Positions 1 through 9,348 of a DNA stretch of 64,000 nucleotides are shown one piece after another (the stretch's first letter is position 1; every line of letters begins with the position of its first letter). Below the pieces are notes generated by a model that did not search any database, was not told the origin of the DNA, and was given only the letters and a program-made list of their open reading frames with translations. The position numbers and the translations under genes were made by a program. The DNA is taken from positions 558,001 to 622,000 of the forward strand of contig NZ_JAFNJS010000001.1 in assembly GCF_019024325.1 (NCBI RefSeq), read 5' to 3'. The stretch is from Falsiroseomonas tokyonensis (GTDB lineage: Bacteria > Pseudomonadota > Alphaproteobacteria > Acetobacterales > Acetobacteraceae).

Positions 1-1
1 T

Positions 2-778
2 GCCGGCGTGCGCCCGATCCGCGCCATCCCCGGCGTGCCGCTGGCACTCAGCGACCCGCGGGCCGCAAAGATCGACATGGTGATCCTGCGCGAAAGCACG
101 GAGGGCCTGTTCTGGGCGCGCGGCCGCGGGGAGATGATCGAGGACCGCGAGGCGCGTGACACCATGGTGATCACCCGCGCCACCACCGAGCGCCTGGCGC
201 GCTTTTCCTTCCGCCTGGCTGAGCGCCGCGCCGAAAGGCTGCGCCGGCCGCAGAAGGTCACGCTGGTGGACAAGGCCAACGTCTTCCTCAGCATGGCCTT
301 CATGCGCCGCGTTTTTGCGGAGGTCGCGGCGGAATTTCCCGGCGTGCCGCACGCCAACCACTACATCGACGCCATGGCGCTGGACCTGGTGCGACGGCCC
401 TGGGATTTCGACGTGCTGCCAATGGAGAACATGTTCGGCGACATCATCTCCGACCTCGGCGCGGGGCTGATCGGCGGCATGGGCTATGCGCCTTCGGCTG
501 ATATCGGCGACAACCATGCGGTGTTCCAGCCGAGCCACGGCACCGGGCCGGATATCGCCGGCAAGGGCGTGGCGAACCCCACCGCCATGCTGCTCTCGGC
601 CGCGCTGATGCTGGACTGGCTCGGCACGCGCGGCGCCGGCCAGGCCTGGTCCGATGCGGCGACGGAGCTGGAGGCGGCGGTGGATGCCGCCTTCGCGCAG
701 GGGCTGCGCACCGCCGAATTCGGCGGCGTCGGCACGCGCGACGTGGTGCAGGCGGTGGCGGCGCAGATTCCCGGTTGA
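2..778 (+). CDS. isocitrate/isopropylmalate dehydrogenase family protein, 5' end outside window
   Basis: This is the C-terminal part (about 258 residues) of an NAD(P)-dependent beta-hydroxyacid oxidative decarboxylase. The frame is already open at base 2, so the true start lies upstream. Visible family marks are LRESTEG near the start, the catalytic-lysine segment VDKANVF, the tyrosine segment NHYIDAMA, the metal-binding aspartates in ENMFGDIISDLG, and the nucleotide-loop stretch QPSHGTGPDIAGKG followed by NPTAMLLS. Isopropylmalate, isocitrate and tartrate dehydrogenases share these features, and the missing N-terminus and lack of leu-gene neighbours prevent choosing among them. The adjacent selenium-gene fragments give no pathway clue. 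Confidence 0.85.
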   Translation, partial: AGVRPIRAIPGVPLALSDPRAAKIDMVILRESTEGLFWARGRGEMIEDREARDTMVITRATTERLARFSFRLAERRAERLRRPQKVTLVDKANVFLSMAFMRRVFAEVAAEFPGVPHANHYIDAMALDLVRRPWDFDVLPMENMFGDIISDLGAGLIGGMGYAPSADIGDNHAVFQPSHGTGPDIAGKGVANPTAMLLSAALMLDWLGTRGAGQAWSDAATELEAAVDAAFAQGLRTAEFGGVGTRDVVQAVAAQIPG

Positions 779-859
779 ACGCCCCAATCTGAAACGCCCC
801 GCCGCCAGCCGCGTTGGCCCCGCACCCTGCAACGAAGCCGGGTACAAGCGGGAGCCACC

Positions 860-1313
860 ATGCGGAGCGATGCGCCGGTCGAACGTGAACTGCTTCTGCT
901 CGGCGCCGGCCATGCGCATCTCGGTGTGCTGCGGCGCCTGGCGCGCCAGCCGCTGCCCGCCGGCACCCGCGTGACGCTGGTGGCGCGGGAGGCGGAGGCG
1001 CTTTACTCCGGCATGCTCCCCGGCCTCATCGCCGGCCGCTTCACGCCGGGGGAATGCATGATCGACCTGCCCCGCATGGCGCGCGCCGCGGGGGCGCGCT
1101 TCCTGCGGGCGGAGGCACGCGGCCTCGATCTCGCCCGCGGCCAGGTGTGTTGCGAGGGGACCGCCCGTCCGCTGCGCTTCGACCTGCTTTCTGTCAATAG
1201 CGGCGCCGTGCCCGCCCTGGTGCCGGGCGCCGCGGAGCATGCGCTGATCCTGCGGCCCTTCGATCGTTTCCTGGCGGGCTGGCAGGCGCTGCAGGCGCGT
1301 ATCGCGCCGCCGC
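860..1313 (+). pseudogene. SelD-associated FAD/NAD(P) oxidoreductase, 3'-truncated
   Basis: An ATG at 860 opens a frame whose first ~150 residues look like the N-terminal FAD-dependent oxidoreductase module found fused to selenide, water dikinase (SelD) in many proteobacteria: LLLLGAGHAHLGVLRRL (Rossmann start), YSGMLPGLIAGRF, then FDLLSVNSGAVP. Near 1310, where the second Rossmann motif should follow, the plus-strand frame becomes Arg/Pro-rich noise. From there on the opposite strand encodes selA. About 80% of the expected fusion protein, including all of SelD, is missing. Either a deletion joined two convergent genes or the assembly is chimeric at this point. Confidence 0.65.
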
Positions 1314-2474
<1,161 letters not shown>

Positions 2475-2542
2475 CACCGCCAAGACGATTTGCGCGCGAA
2501 GTGGTTCCGCAACCATCGCCGGCCTCGCCGCTTTATCCCCGG

Positions 2543-2926
2543 ATGTCGGACTTCGAACCTGGCGCCCTGGTGGGCGCCGTCGCGGATTGGGTGGCGGCGG
2601 GGCTGGAGCTGTTCGGCGTCGTCGTGCTGCTGCTCGGCGTGCTGTCCACCACCTTCCTGTTCCTGCGCGACGGGCTGGGTGGGCGCTCACGCGGCTGGGC
2701 GGAGGCCTTCACGCCCTATCGTGCGCAGCTCGGCCGGGCGATCCTGCTGGGGCTGGAGCTGCTGGTGGCCGCCGATATCGTGCATACCGTGGCCGCGCCG
2801 CTGACGCTGGAGACGGTGGCGACGCTGGGGCTGATCGTGCTGATCCGCACCGTGCTGAGCCTGTCGCTGGAGGTGGAGATCGAGGGCCGCTGGCCCTGGA
2901 GCCGGCGAGGGACACGGCCGGACTGA
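2543..2926 (+). CDS. DUF1622-like integral membrane protein
   Basis: A 127-residue inner-membrane protein of unknown function, resembling the DUF1622 family. Three hydrophobic helices are visible at about residues 20-40, 65-83 and 88-104, with the family-like run RDGLGG after the first and LIVLIRTVLSLSLEVEIEG at the end. I start it at the ATG preceding SDFEPGALVG rather than at an upstream GTG, because the upstream residues are Pro-rich and overlap the 5' side of selA. It is divergent from selA and convergent with the next gene, with the two stop codons abutting. Confidence 0.75.
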   Translation: MSDFEPGALVGAVADWVAAGLELFGVVVLLLGVLSTTFLFLRDGLGGRSRGWAEAFTPYRAQLGRAILLGLELLVAADIVHTVAAPLTLETVATLGLIVLIRTVLSLSLEVEIEGRWPWSRRGTRPD

Positions 2927-3613
2927 TCACCGGCAGGCCCGCCAGGGCCCCATGTCGAAATGAAAATGGTCGCGATGCGCGGCGTTGTAGTCCGGACCCA
3001 GCACGGCGCGGAACCAGTCGCAGGCGCCATCGCGCAGGGCGCGCAGGAAGGCGGCCTCCGCGCCGCCCGAATCCCAGTGCCGCAGCAGCGTCACCTCTCG
3101 CCCGTCGCGCAGGGTGAAGCCGGCGATGTCGATGGCATTGGCGGTGGCGTGCTGGCTGCGGCGGCCGCTGCTTGCGTGGTTCACGTTGCGGCAGGCCTGG
3201 GTGCCCAAGTGGCGCGTGCTGGCCACCTCGCTGCCCAGGTGCCGGCGCGCTGCCGGCTGCATCACCTGCGTCTCGAACAGCAGCCAGGCGGCGGCGACGC
3301 GGCAGGTGGCGAAGGGTGTCGAGGGCGTCATGCGCGTCGCGGCCGGCACCCGCACGGCATGGCGGATCTCGCAGCCGATGGTGGAGTCCCGGTCCGGGAT
3401 GCGGGAGATCGGGCGGCCAAGGGTTTCCAGCGCCGCGAAGCAGGCCTCCGGCTGCACCGCCAGGCGGCGCAGCTTGACCCCGGTCATCAGATTGGGCGCG
3501 GCGGTCAGGTCCAGCGGCTGGCGCGGGTCCCATTCCGGCGGCAGGTGCCGCAGCCCGAGCCATCCCAGCCCGGCGAGCAGGCCGAGCGCCACCAGCCAGC
3601 GAAAGGCGCGCAC
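2927..3613 (-). CDS. extensin-like C-terminal domain protein
   Basis: A 228-residue envelope protein. A GTG start gives an N-terminal hydrophobic anchor or signal (VALGLLAGLGWLGLRHL). The rest matches the extensin-like C-terminal family, common in alphaproteobacteria and probably M15-like metallopeptidases acting on peptidoglycan. Visible marks are conserved cysteines (EACFAAL, STIGCEIRHA, ATCRVA), the His/Asp pair in QHATANAIDIAGF, and the final DHFHFDMGPW. The last two carry the presumed zinc ligands. It ends exactly where the DUF1622-like gene ends, so the two are convergent. The peptidase role is inferred from the family. Confidence 0.85.
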   Translation of the reverse strand: MRAFRWLVALGLLAGLGWLGLRHLPPEWDPRQPLDLTAAPNLMTGVKLRRLAVQPEACFAALETLGRPISRIPDRDSTIGCEIRHAVRVPAATRMTPSTPFATCRVAAAWLLFETQVMQPAARRHLGSEVASTRHLGTQACRNVNHASSGRRSQHATANAIDIAGFTLRDGREVTLLRHWDSGGAEAAFLRALRDGACDWFRAVLGPDYNAAHRDHFHFDMGPWRACR

Positions 3614-3682
3614 CAGGAATCAGCCGGCTTGGGGGACGGGGTTCATGCGCCGGCATGTGGGCCCCTGGCCATCCGCATCAAG

Positions 3683-4405
3683 TCAGAGGGGCGCGAGCGC
3701 CGCCCGACCCGCGATCTCGAAACGATCCGCCGGCTGCACCAGGCGGGAAAAGGTCATCGCCACGCCTTCCGTAAACGTGGTGCGGCGGATGACCAGGCAG
3801 GGCTGGGTGCGCGGCACGTCCAGCAGCCGGGCCAGTGACGCATCCGGCAGTATGGCGCTGATCGCCTGTTCCATTTCCGTGGCGTGGCCGGTGCGGACCA
3901 GATGGGCGAAGGTGGTGGCCTTCGCAAAATCCTGGTCGAGGTAGCCGGCCGCATAGCCAGGCCGCAGCCAGCGCGCCTCCAGCTGGATCGGCGCCCCGTC
4001 GCCGCGGTGCAGGATGCTGCTATGCGGCACCGCCTGGCCGGCTGGCAGGCCGAGCGCCGCAGCGGCTTCCGCCGGCAGCGGAGCCTCGGCCAGCTTCAGC
4101 ACCCGGCTGGACCATTCCATGCCGCGGGCGGTGATTTCCTCCGCAATATCCTCGATGGTCACCAGGCCGAAGCGCGGCTTGCGGCGGGCGACGAATGTGC
4201 CCACGCCCGCCACCTTGTGCAGCACGCCATCTCGCGCGAGCTCAGCGAAGGCGCGGTTGATGGTGATGCGGGAGACGCCGAGTTCCGGCCCCAGCGCATT
4301 CTCGGAGGGGATGCGCGTCCCCGGCGGCCAGCTGCCGTCGCGGATATGCGCCAGCACATGCGCCTTCACCACGGCGTAGAGCGGCTGGGGCGCGGCCTCC
4401 GGCAT
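3683..4405 (-). CDS. GntR/HutC-family transcriptional regulator (UTRA domain)
   Basis: A 240-residue one-component regulator. An N-terminal winged helix-turn-helix spans about residues 8-75 (PPGTRIPSENALGPELGVSR, then FAELARDGVLHKVAGVGTFV). A UTRA ligand-binding domain follows at about 95-238, ending in PCLVIRRTTFTEG. Histidine-utilisation repressors (HutC) have this architecture, but no hut genes are present. Its ATG overlaps the stop of the upstream oxygenase by one base (TGATG), so the two are translationally coupled. The likely role is to control the oxygenase-regulator pair and the divergent ABC importer through the palindromic sites at 5415-5434. The effector is unknown. Confidence 0.85.
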   Translation of the reverse strand: MPEAAPQPLYAVVKAHVLAHIRDGSWPPGTRIPSENALGPELGVSRITINRAFAELARDGVLHKVAGVGTFVARRKPRFGLVTIEDIAEEITARGMEWSSRVLKLAEAPLPAEAAAALGLPAGQAVPHSSILHRGDGAPIQLEARWLRPGYAAGYLDQDFAKATTFAHLVRTGHATEMEQAISAILPDASLARLLDVPRTQPCLVIRRTTFTEGVAMTFSRLVQPADRFEIAGRAALAPL

Positions 4406-5361
4406 CAGGCGGTCTTGCGATAGGCGAAGGCCTGGGCGAAGCGGCCCAAAATATGCGCGCCGCAGGTGATCGGCTCATAGATCGGCTGGTTTGCACCCAG
4501 CGCCCGCGGATCGATCATCGCGGAGAAATTGGGATCGTAGAAGGTGGCGATGGACATGCGTTCATGGCCGGATCGGTTGAGCACGCGATGCGGCGTGCTG
4601 GCGAAGCGGTCGTTGGACCAGCGGCCCAGCAGGTCGCCCACATTCACCACCAGCGTGCCGGGGATCGGTGGGGCGGGAATCCAGGCGCCGGACTGCCGCT
4701 CCCGCACCTCCAGCCCGCCGCTGTCATCCTGCCAGAGCAGGGTGATGCAGCCGAAGTCGGTGTGCGGGGCGACGCCGAAGCCTTCCGTGTCGTCGGGCGG
4801 CTGCGGCGGGTAGAAGATGGCCTGGGTGCGCTGCAAGGGCAGGGTGTAGTGCTGGGCGAAGAAGTCGGCCGGCAGGTCCAGGCTGACGGCGACGGCGAGC
4901 AGCAGTCGCGCGCCGCAGGCGCCGACCGCGGCGAAATAGGCCTCCATGGCCGGCTGCAAGTCCGGGACGGCCGCCGGCCACTGGTTCGGCCCGCGCAGTT
5001 TTTCGCCCGCCAGCACCACCGGATGGTCCCCCGGCAGGTCGAGGCCGATCGAGAAGAATTCCTTGAGGTCGGGCTTGGTCGCGCCCTCCATCACCGCACC
5101 GCCGGCCCGGTGCCAGCCGCGATGCACCAGGTTGGCGCGCGTAGCGGCCTTCACTGCCTCGGGCAGGTGGAAGAAGCGGCGGGAGGCCTCGACCGCCGCG
5201 GCGATGACCTCCGCCGGCACCCCGTGATTGCGGATATAGAAGAAGCCAGGACCTGTGCAGGCGGCGCGGATGGCTGCCGCAACCCTGTGCAGATCTCCGC
5301 CCTCGGCGCAATCCGCGATGTCGATCACCGGAAGTCCTTGTTGGACGGCGCCGTCGGGCAT
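4405..5361 (-). CDS. isopenicillin N synthase-like 2-oxoglutarate/Fe(II) oxygenase
   Basis: A 318-residue non-haem iron dioxygenase. The start at the ATG before PDGAVQQG puts the conserved LPVIDIAD at residues 10-17. The DIOX_N part contains GFFYIRNHGVP (39-49). The iron-binding facial triad is visible as His200 and Asp202 (APHTDFG) and His258 (STPHRV), with the 2OG-binding R-x-S at Arg268/Ser270. It is transcribed with the GntR regulator and faces away from an amino-acid-type ABC importer. I infer that it oxidises the compound that importer brings in, perhaps an amino-acid derivative. The substrate cannot be read from the sequence. Confidence 0.85.
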   Translation of the reverse strand: MPDGAVQQGLPVIDIADCAEGGDLHRVAAAIRAACTGPGFFYIRNHGVPAEVIAAAVEASRRFFHLPEAVKAATRANLVHRGWHRAGGAVMEGATKPDLKEFFSIGLDLPGDHPVVLAGEKLRGPNQWPAAVPDLQPAMEAYFAAVGACGARLLLAVAVSLDLPADFFAQHYTLPLQRTQAIFYPPQPPDDTEGFGVAPHTDFGCITLLWQDDSGGLEVRERQSGAWIPAPPIPGTLVVNVGDLLGRWSNDRFASTPHRVLNRSGHERMSIATFYDPNFSAMIDPRALGANQPIYEPITCGAHILGRFAQAFAYRKTA

Positions 5362-5414
5362 GATGAAATGATCCGATCGATCCGGGCTTGATTGCCTGGG
5401 CAGGCCAAGCCTAC

Positions 5415-5434
5415 GGTCATGACCTGTCATGTCA
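5415..5434. promoter_or_regulatory. putative operator: two tandem palindromic sites
   Basis: Between the divergent oxygenase and importer genes lies a perfect 10-bp palindrome, GGTCATGACC (5415-5424). It is followed directly by TGTCATGTCA, which shares the GTCATG core. GntR-family repressors typically bind short palindromes with GT...AC ends in such divergent spacers, so these are good candidates for the neighbouring HutC-like regulator. The binding is inferred only. Confidence 0.4.
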
Positions 5435-5516
5435 ACTAGCTTCAAGCGGGGCATGCAGGACAGGGATGCGCCAGTACGGCCTGGGACAACACGCAGGCCG
5501 CCAAGGCCAGGAGAGG

Positions 5517-6353
5517 ATGATGACGAAGCTGCTGATCTCGCGGCGCGCGGTGCTGGCCGCCGCGGCGCTCGCCGCCCCGGCCCTGGCGACGCGCGGCGCC
5601 CGCGCCAACAACCTGGAGAAGGCCCGCGCCGCCGGTGAACTGCTGGTCGCAACGGAGTTGCACTTCGCCCCCTTCGACTTCACCGAGGGCGGCCGCCAGG
5701 TGGGCATGAACAGCGAGCTGTTCGCCGAGGTCGGCAAGGCGCTGAACCTGCGCATCCGCTTCCAGGACCTGCCCTGGCCCGGCGTGCTGCCCGGGCTCGA
5801 GGCCGGCCGCTTCGACCTGGTCGCCGGCCCCGCCACCATCACCCGCGCCCGGATGGAGCGCTACCGCTTCTGCGCCCCCATCGCCGATGCCACCGTGGCC
5901 CTGCTGAAGCGCGCCAGCGATGCCAGCATTACCAAGCCCGAGGATATCAACGGCAAGACGGTGGGCTGTGCCCAGGCCACCGCGCAGCTCACCCAGCTGC
6001 AGAACTTCGTCCGCGACAAGGGGCTGAACGTGCAGATCCGCGAATACCAGTCCTTCAGCGAGACCTATGCGGACCTCGCGGCGGGCCGGATCGTGGCCGT
6101 GGCCAATTCGCTGCCGAACATCGCCTATGTCGCGCAGCAGCGCCGTGTCTTCTCCGTGGTGAACCCGCCCTTCGGCGCCAAGGTCTATTTCGGCTATCTC
6201 GGCCGCAAGGATGCCGAGACGGCGCCGCTGCTGGATGCGATCGATGGCGTGATCGACGCGATGCGCGGCGATGGCCGCCTGGCCGCGCTGCAAACCAAAT
6301 GGTTCGGCCAGGCTTTCGAGGTGCCGGCCCGCGTGGTCGAAGCCAATGCCTGA
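5517..6353 (+). CDS. amino-acid-type ABC transporter substrate-binding protein
   Basis: A 278-residue periplasmic solute-binding protein (SBP_bac_3 family) of a polar amino-acid importer. The start at 5517 is supported by the strong Shine-Dalgarno run AGGAGAGG just upstream. The N-terminus carries a Tat-like signal (SRRAVL followed by an Ala-rich core ending near ARA). The mature part shows FAPFDFTEGGRQVGMNSELF, DLVAGPATITRARMERY and the C-terminal LAALQTKWFG typical of the family. It is followed by two permeases and an ATPase in one operon. The ligand is unknown; the oxygenase and regulator next door suggest a catabolic substrate. Confidence 0.9.
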   Translation: MMTKLLISRRAVLAAAALAAPALATRGARANNLEKARAAGELLVATELHFAPFDFTEGGRQVGMNSELFAEVGKALNLRIRFQDLPWPGVLPGLEAGRFDLVAGPATITRARMERYRFCAPIADATVALLKRASDASITKPEDINGKTVGCAQATAQLTQLQNFVRDKGLNVQIREYQSFSETYADLAAGRIVAVANSLPNIAYVAQQRRVFSVVNPPFGAKVYFGYLGRKDAETAPLLDAIDGVIDAMRGDGRLAALQTKWFGQAFEVPARVVEANA

Positions 6354-6383
6354 GTCCGGCCTGAAAGCGGCCCGTAGTCGCGC

Positions 6384-7028
6384 GTGACCTGGGACTTCCT
6401 GGTCGAGGCCCTGCCCTCGATGACCCAGGCCACGCTGGCAACCATCTGGATCTCCGCAGTGGCGGTCGCCATCGGCTTCGTCGTCGGTGTGCCGCTGGCG
6501 GTGGCCTGCGATGGCGCGCCGGGCTGGGGCCGCCGCGCGGCGCTGGCCTATGTCAGCTTCTTCCGCGGCGTGCCGCTGCTGATCCAGCTGCTGCTGGCCT
6601 ATTACGCCCTGCCCTTCATCGGCATCGACCTGCCGCCGCTGGTCGCCGCCATCGGCACGCTGGGCCTGTGCTGCGCCGCCTATATGGCGGAGATCATCCG
6701 CGGCGGCTTCGCCCTGGTGCCGAAGGGCGGGCTGGAGGCGGCGCGGCTGCTGGGGCTCACGCCCCGCCAGACGCTGCTGCGCATCCGCCTTCCGATCTCG
6801 GCCCAGGCCATGCGCCCGGCCCTGATCAGCGAGGCGATCCTGATCGTGAAGGCCTCCTCCCTGATTTCCGTCGTCGGCATCCTGGAACTGACGCGCAGCG
6901 CCCAGGCGCTGGCGTCCAGCACCTTCGAACCGCTGCCCGCCTATGCGCTCTGCGGCGCCATCTACCTGGTGATCAACCTGGCGCTGACGCTGCTGGCGCG
7001 CGGCCGCGTGGAGGGCCGGGCCGTATGA
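6384..7028 (+). CDS. amino-acid ABC transporter permease (1)
   Basis: A 214-residue inner-membrane permease of the HisM/GlnP type, starting at GTG (6384) 30 bases after the binding-protein stop. Several hydrophobic segments are visible. The cytoplasmic EAA loop that contacts the ATPase is clear: EIIRGGFALVPKGGLEAARL followed by LGLTP. The stop overlaps the next permease's ATG (ATGATG/TGA, 4 bases), indicating coupled translation and a heterodimeric channel. Confidence 0.9.
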   Translation: MTWDFLVEALPSMTQATLATIWISAVAVAIGFVVGVPLAVACDGAPGWGRRAALAYVSFFRGVPLLIQLLLAYYALPFIGIDLPPLVAAIGTLGLCCAAYMAEIIRGGFALVPKGGLEAARLLGLTPRQTLLRIRLPISAQAMRPALISEAILIVKASSLISVVGILELTRSAQALASSTFEPLPAYALCGAIYLVINLALTLLARGRVEGRAV

Positions 7029-7678
7029 TGCAGGCGCTGCTGGACAGCTTCGCCGCCGCCGCGCGCGGCCTGCCGCTGACGCTCGCGATCTGGGGCGCGG
7101 GCGTCGCCACGGGCCTGGCATTGGGCTTCGTCGTGGCGGCGCTGCGCTTCTTCGCCCCCGCCGCCTTGTCCTGGCCGCTGGCCGCGGCGGTGGAGGCGGT
7201 GCGTGGCGTGCCCTTCCTGGTGCAGTGCTTCCTTCTGTATTTCGGCGGGCCCTTCATCGGCATCGACCTGACGCCGATCGTGGCGGGGTGGGTGGCGCTG
7301 TCCGTCTATGGCGCGGCCTATTTCTCCGAGGTGTTCCGCGCCGGCTTCATGGCGGTGCCGCCCGGGCATCTGGAGGCGGCGCGCATGCTGGGAATCCCGA
7401 GAAACCAGGCGGTGCTGCGGATCATGCTGCCGATGATGGCGCTGGCCGTGCTGCCCTCGCTGGCCAATCTCGCCGTCATCCTGATCAAGGAGACCGCCAT
7501 CCTGTCCATCATCACGGTGCCGGAGCTGACCTTCCGGGTGCAGGGCGTCGGCTCCGCCACCTTCGCCTTCGCCGAGACCACGCTGGTGCTGGCGATCGTC
7601 TATTGGGCGCTGGTGGAGGCAACCGCGGTCGCGTCGCGCTTCGCCGAACGCCGCATCGCCCGGGCGCTGGCGGCATGA
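7025..7678 (+). CDS. amino-acid ABC transporter permease (2)
   Basis: A 217-residue second permease of the same importer. The segment YFGGPFIGIDL parallels YALPFIGIDL in the first permease, pointing to an old duplication. The EAA loop reads EVFRAGFMAVPPGHLEAARM. It starts at the ATG overlapping the first permease and ends by overlapping the ATPase start (ATGA). The two permeases should form the transmembrane pair. Substrate specificity cannot be deduced. Confidence 0.9.
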   Translation: MMQALLDSFAAAARGLPLTLAIWGAGVATGLALGFVVAALRFFAPAALSWPLAAAVEAVRGVPFLVQCFLLYFGGPFIGIDLTPIVAGWVALSVYGAAYFSEVFRAGFMAVPPGHLEAARMLGIPRNQAVLRIMLPMMALAVLPSLANLAVILIKETAILSIITVPELTFRVQGVGSATFAFAETTLVLAIVYWALVEATAVASRFAERRIARALAA

Positions 7679-8415
7679 GCACGCCCATCCTTTCGGTCCG
7701 CGCGCTGGAGCGGCGCGTGGGCAATACGGAAATCCTGCGCCGCATCGACCTCGACGTGATGCCGGGCGAGGCGATCGGCGTCATCGGGCCGAGCGGCTCC
7801 GGCAAATCCTCCCTGCTCCGCTGCATCGCCGGGCTGGACGAGGTCTCGGGCGGCGCGGTGATGGTGGAGGGGCGGCAAACAAGGCCCGGCGATGGCGCGG
7901 TCGGCATGGTCTTCCAGCAGTTCAACCTCTGGCCGCATCTGACGGCGCGGGAGAATGTCGCACTGGCGCTGAAGCTGGTGCGCCGGATGCCGGCCGCCGA
8001 TGCGGCGGCGAAGGCGGATGCGGCGCTGGCGCGCGTGGGCCTCGGCGCGCTGGGCGGGCGCAAGCCGGCCGCGCTTTCGGGCGGACAGCAGCAGCGCGTC
8101 GCCATCGCGCGCACGCTGGCGATGGAGCCCCGCGTGCTGCTGTTCGACGAGCCCACCGCGGCGCTGGATCCGGAGCTGACGACGGAGGTGCTGGACGTGA
8201 TCCGCGACCTGGCCGCCGCCGGCACCACCATGCTGGTGGTGAGCCACGAGATGGGCTTTGTCGCGCGGCTGTCGACGCGGGTGGTCTTCCTCGACCACGG
8301 GGTGGTGGTGCAGGCGGCACCGCCGGCGGAGCTGTTCAGCCCGCGCGCCGAACCGCGCGTGCGCAGCTTCCTGCAGACCTATCTCGACCGCGTCGCCTGG
8401 GCGCGGGAGGCGTAG
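7675..8415 (+). CDS. amino-acid ABC transporter ATP-binding protein
   Basis: A 246-residue ATPase energising the importer. All ABC motifs are intact: Walker A GPSGSGKSS (38-46), Q-loop VFQQFNLWPH, signature LSGGQQQR, Walker B VLLFDEPTAALD, and H-loop VVSHEMGF. The C-terminus ends shortly after the usual polar amino-acid subfamily motifs. It is the last gene of the operon; the converging PEP-CTERM gene and its terminator follow. Confidence 0.93.
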   Translation: MSTPILSVRALERRVGNTEILRRIDLDVMPGEAIGVIGPSGSGKSSLLRCIAGLDEVSGGAVMVEGRQTRPGDGAVGMVFQQFNLWPHLTARENVALALKLVRRMPAADAAAKADAALARVGLGALGGRKPAALSGGQQQRVAIARTLAMEPRVLLFDEPTAALDPELTTEVLDVIRDLAAAGTTMLVVSHEMGFVARLSTRVVFLDHGVVVQAAPPAELFSPRAEPRVRSFLQTYLDRVAWAREA

Positions 8416-8420
8416 CGCCA

Positions 8421-8461
8421 GAAAAAGCGAAAGGCGCGCCCGGCCATCGGCCGGACGCGCC
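8421..8461 (-). terminator. intrinsic terminator for the minus-strand PEP-CTERM gene
   Basis: On the minus strand, 41 bases after the PEP-CTERM stop, a 13-bp GC-rich stem with one mismatch and a 3-base loop (8433-8461) is followed by TTTCGCTTTTTC (8421-8432). The orientation of the T-rich tail assigns it to the minus-strand gene. The stem may also serve the converging ABC operon. Confidence 0.65.
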
Positions 8462-8501
8462 CTCACCTTGCCAGCGGAACCCGGTGGGCCCCGCCGATGC
8501 G

Positions 8502-9194
8502 TCAGGCCTTGCGGCGCGCGCGACGCACCAGGCCCATGCCCAGCAGCGCCGTGCCGAACAGCGCCAGGGACGCCGGCTCCGGCACCTTCACGATCTGCGA
8601 GCTGGCCTGCAGGCCAGCCTGGCCGCCGGTGAAGGTCGCGGTGATCACGACCGTCTCCGAGAACAGCTCGTTCGGCAGTTCCACATTCGCGACGATGGCC
8701 GGGGAGGCATTGGTCGGGCCATCGGACCAGGTCTGCGTGGCGATCTGCTCGTCACGGCCGAAGGCCACATTGTCCGCGCTGACATAGTTGGTCAGCGTGA
8801 TGTCCTCGATCAGCTGGCCATTCACCAGGAAGTTGGAGGTGAAGGTGGAGGCCAGGCTGGCGAAGAGACCGCCGGCCAGTTCCGAGGTCAGGCCCGTCTG
8901 GGTGAACTCGATGCGGATGGTATGCGTGCCCGCGAAGTCCTGCGCAGAGACGGTGGTTGTCTGCGCCAGCAGCGAGGGCTCGGCCAGCAGCGGGGCGCCG
9001 GTGGCGGTCGCGCTGACATTGAAGTTCGGCGTCGAGCCACTGGTGGAGAGGGAGCCGCTGGTCGTGCTCTGGGACAGCCCGCCGACGAGGACATTGTCCT
9101 CGAAGACCTGGACGGCGAGCGACGGGGCGGCCTGGGCGGTATTGAGGGCGGCGAGGCCGATGAGGCCGAAGCCGGCGGCGAGGATCTTGTTCAT
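8502..9194 (-). CDS. PEP-CTERM sorting domain protein (exosortase substrate 1)
   Basis: A 230-residue secreted protein. It has an N-terminal signal peptide (MNKILAAGFGLIGLAALNTA, cleavage after AQA), then a Ser/Thr-rich beta-type body without a recognised enzyme domain. The C-terminal sorting signal at about residues 203-230 is VPEPASLALFG, a hydrophobic segment, then RRARRKA. Exosortase recognises the PEP motif and processes the tail. The xrtA gene lies just upstream on the same strand, but this gene has its own sigma-54 promoter and its own terminator. A good AAGGAGA ribosome-binding site precedes the ATG. The mature function is unknown; many such proteins sit in the exopolysaccharide matrix. 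Confidence 0.9.
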   Translation of the reverse strand: MNKILAAGFGLIGLAALNTAQAAPSLAVQVFEDNVLVGGLSQSTTSGSLSTSGSTPNFNVSATATGAPLLAEPSLLAQTTTVSAQDFAGTHTIRIEFTQTGLTSELAGGLFASLASTFTSNFLVNGQLIEDITLTNYVSADNVAFGRDEQIATQTWSDGPTNASPAIVANVELPNELFSETVVITATFTGGQAGLQASSQIVKVPEPASLALFGTALLGMGLVRRARRKA

Positions 9195-9249
9195 GGTGTC
9201 TCCTTGGCATGCGCGAGGGGCGGAAGTGGTGCGCCCTGCCGCCTACCAA

Positions 9250-9264
9250 GCAACCCCCGTGCCA
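9250..9264 (-). promoter_or_regulatory. sigma-54 promoter of PEP-CTERM gene 1
   Basis: Reading the minus strand, the sequence is TGGCAC-GGGGG-TTGC: both halves of the sigma-54 consensus with the obligatory GG-N10-GC spacing. The expected transcription start falls near 9238, leaving a leader of about 45 bases before the ATG at 9194. An AT-rich stretch (9265-9299) lies directly upstream. The window also encodes PrsR, a regulator with the sigma-54 contact motif. Activation by PrsR is inferred. Confidence 0.8.
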
Positions 9265-9316
9265 CCCATTTTCATCAATCATATCAATGTTTTAAATGGC
9301 ACTTCCAGAGTTTCAA

Positions 9317-9335
9317 CCGGCCGTCGTAAGGCCGG
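9317..9335 (-). terminator. hairpin after xrtA (possible terminator)
   Basis: Just beyond the xrtA stop, CCGGCC and GGCCGG pair across a 7-base loop. On the minus strand the stem is followed by TTGAAACTC rather than a full U-tract. It separates the long XrtA operon from the sigma-54 promoter of the PEP-CTERM gene, so a terminator is plausible but weak. Confidence 0.4.
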
Positions 9336-9348
9336 CCGACAGGGCTCC

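Noticed and set aside
5388-5516. Upstream extension of the substrate-binding protein from an ATG at 5388
   Set aside because: It would bury the signal peptide and span the palindromic operator; the ATG at 5517 has a strong ribosome-binding site.
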